Shown here in pieces: positions 62,571 to 64,000 of a stretch of 64,000 nt of DNA (position 1 is the first letter of the stretch; the number at the start of each line of letters is the position of its first letter). This stretch comes from Pseudomonas sessilinigenes (lineage in GTDB: Bacteria > Pseudomonadota > Gammaproteobacteria > Pseudomonadales > Pseudomonadaceae). The stretch lies in the NCBI RefSeq assembly GCF_003850565.1, contig NZ_CP027706.1, positions 2,604,001-2,668,000 of the forward strand, read 5' to 3'. The notes beneath the pieces are model-generated. The model ran no database searches and was not told the origin of the DNA. It was given only the letters and a program-made list of their open reading frames with translations. A program made the translations under genes and the position numbers.

Positions 62571-63386
62571 ATGAAGCCGTTGTCTTCGTACCATCCGTTG
62601 TTGTACTGGCTGCGCGTGCGCCAGAAGCGCCTGGCGCGCAGCCTGGCCTGGCGTTTTTCCGGCCGGCGTTATGCGCGCCCCGTAGCCGACAGCCCGCGCT
62701 TGCCCCATCGCTACATCAAGCACACCTCCAAGCTGATCCGCACCCTGGGCGACAGCGACCTGGCCCTGCAGCACAACAAGGTGATTAATCTCAGGCTGGC
62801 GGTGGCTTGCATCGATGGGGTGCGCATCGGCCCGGGGGAGTATTTTTCCTTCTGCCAGCTGGTGGGCCGGCCCAGTCGCGCGCGGGGGTTCGTCGAGGGC
62901 ATGGAGCTGTCGTTCGGCGAGGCGCGCAGCGGTATCGGCGGGGGCATCTGCCAGCTGAGCAACCTGATCCACTGGATGGCGATCCACTCGCCATTGCAAG
63001 TGGTGGAGCGGGCGAACCACAGCTTCGACCCGTTTCCCGACGAGGGCCGGGTGCTGCCTTTCGGTTCCGGCGCGGCGATCTTCTACAACTACATCGACCT
63101 GGTGCTGCACAACCCCGGGCCGCACGCCTTCCAGCTCAAGCTGCACGTCGGCGCGCACCAGCTCGAGGGCGAGCTGTTGTGCGAGCAACCACGCAGCTAC
63201 CGCTACCACGTCTATCAGCGGGAGCACCGTTTCGTTCGCGAGGGTGGTCGGGTGTTTCGCGAGAACCAGATCTGGCGCGACATCCGCACCAAGGGCCAGG
63301 ATTCCGAGCTGGTGCAGCAGGAGTGCCTGTATCGCAATCGAGTCGTGGTCAAGTATCCGGTGGCCGATGAGTGCCTGGAGCATTAA
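62571..63386 (+). CDS. VanW-like family protein
   Basis: A protein of 271 residues. It has the VanW core: NKVINLRLAVACIDGVRIGPGEYFSFCQLVGRP, GFVEGMELSF, GIGGGICQLSNLIHWMAIHS, NHSFDPFPDEGRVLPFGSG (segments only). VanW of enterococci belongs to a glycopeptide cluster but its own function is unknown; in Gram-negatives such genes are not tied to resistance. The positively charged N-terminus has no signal peptide. The start is not well fixed, since no clear ribosome site precedes the ATG. Confidence 0.88.
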   Translation: MKPLSSYHPLLYWLRVRQKRLARSLAWRFSGRRYARPVADSPRLPHRYIKHTSKLIRTLGDSDLALQHNKVINLRLAVACIDGVRIGPGEYFSFCQLVGRPSRARGFVEGMELSFGEARSGIGGGICQLSNLIHWMAIHSPLQVVERANHSFDPFPDEGRVLPFGSGAAIFYNYIDLVLHNPGPHAFQLKLHVGAHQLEGELLCEQPRSYRYHVYQREHRFVREGGRVFRENQIWRDIRTKGQDSELVQQECLYRNRVVVKYPVADECLEH

Positions 63387-63708
63387 GGGCGAACGGTTAG
63401 GCAGTGGCCCGCGCCAGTGGCTAAACCAGTGCCAGGAGTGGCCTGGGTGTGTGAAATTTCCTACTTGAAATACAGATAATTCATCAATCCAGTTTTATTC
63501 AGAATCAGTCCTCGGACTTTCCCTGGCAGTTGCACTAGAATGCGAACCGTTCGCCCGGTGCAAGGGCTCTTTACCGGTGCAAGGATTGCCAAGGCCAGAG
63601 CACTGGGCGAACACCTCCTCCTGATCCGCGCCCTGCGCACATCGTTCCACCCCCTCTTATTCATCAGCGCTCCACCCTCATCGAGGGTCGCCTTATTGCG
63701 TGCCCCAG
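63387..63708. other. Gene-free region
   Basis: About 320 bases without a supported gene. An AT-richer stretch is at 63450-63500. CCGGTGCAAGG occurs twice as a direct repeat (63555 and 63574). No other structure was recognised. Confidence 0.45.
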
Positions 63709-63999
63709 TCAGAGAACCACCGGGTATAACGCCACCCTGCGGGCCTGCAGCTCGACCCATTGCGGGCCGTCTTGCGATGCGCCCTGCAACGACAGCAGGA
63801 CGATGGACCCGCCGATAGAAAGTGCTGCGCCGCCATCGCTGTCCACCTGCAACAACTGCGCGTTGATCCGCAAGCCATCGGCGCTCCAGTCCATGCGGGG
63901 GGCGCTGCTGGGACTTGCGTGCAGGTTGTGGTCCCACTGGAAGCCATCCTCCAGGGCGAGCTCCACCTCGTGCTCGCTGGCCAGGGGCGGAAGCGGCCC
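63709..63999 (-). CDS. C-terminal end of an unrecognised protein; runs off the window
   Basis: An open frame entering from the right edge gives PLPPLASEHEVELALEDGFQ, later INAQLLQVDSDGGAALSIGG and ending RRVALYPVVL. No start codon needs to lie inside the window. Alternating hydrophobic and polar residues suggest beta strands. I do not recognise the family. Confidence 0.6.
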   Translation of the reverse strand, partial: GPLPPLASEHEVELALEDGFQWDHNLHASPSSAPRMDWSADGLRINAQLLQVDSDGGAALSIGGSIVLLSLQGASQDGPQWVELQARRVALYPVVL

Positions 64000-64000
64000 C

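Noticed and set aside
62571..63386. Vancomycin resistance gene
   Set aside because: VanW-like proteins are widespread and there is no vanHAX cluster; the name alone does not support resistance in a Gram-negative.

Overview
The window looks like a chromosomal segment of a Pseudomonas from the P. fluorescens complex (P. protegens/P. chlororaphis-like). The evidence is high-GC coding sequence, many AGGAG ribosome sites, families typical of Pseudomonas (MocR, OruR-like AraC, AcoR, ErbR/EraSR, DpkA), and several kinds of dispersed intergenic repeats. This assignment is inferred from gene content, not from a marker gene.

Layout. 1-6332: 5' part of an acyl-CoA synthetase, divergent from a PAS histidine kinase/FixJ-type regulator pair, then a 3-hydroxyacyl-CoA dehydrogenase-TetR pair and a divergent AraC regulator. 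6467-14209: complete acetoin/2,3-butanediol catabolic locus. acoR faces acoX-acoA-acoB-acoC-bdhA, with two AcoR-like inverted repeats and a sigma-54 -24/-12 promoter in between and a terminator at the end. 14308-25476: mixed accessory genes (lipoprotein, orphan HicB, TetR/methyltransferase pair, secreted aspartic-protease-like protein, chemoreceptor, CMD/FMN-oxidoreductase/GNAT operon with a divergent MocR regulator), broken up by copies of a 300-420 bp dispersed repeat. 25606-34400: lower-GC defence-type island with hicAB, small conserved proteins and decayed duplicates, an 868-residue RloC/PrrC-like ATPase with candidate anticodon-nuclease residues, and a Septu-like ATPase/HNH pair. 34553-40968: rpiR, amino-acid ABC transporter and D-amino-acid oxidoreductase operon, divergent from dpkA; this fits uptake and catabolism of a D-amino acid such as D-lysine. 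41178-62472: porin, NO-sensor pair nosP/nahK (ercS'), then the PQQ-dependent alcohol oxidation locus: erbR, a rhodanese-like protein, a small membrane ORF, eraS-eraR, a broken parDE, pentapeptide protein, exaA, exaB, SoxYZ-like carrier, metallohydrolase, exaC, pqqA, pqqB, ercA, ercS. 62571-end: a VanW-like protein and the C-terminus of an unrecognised protein.

How it works together. Acetoin and butanediol are cleaved to acetyl-CoA and acetaldehyde. Alcohols are oxidised in the periplasm by ExaA with electrons passed to cytochrome ExaB, and aldehydes are oxidised by ExaC. Several kinases and regulators (NahK/ErcS', ErcS, EraSR, ErbR) surround this module. A recurring TACCAARGnAGTA-like motif in front of at least four of its transcription units is a good candidate for their shared operator. 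The least conventional part is the defence island, whose Septu-like module sits between two copies of a short direct repeat.
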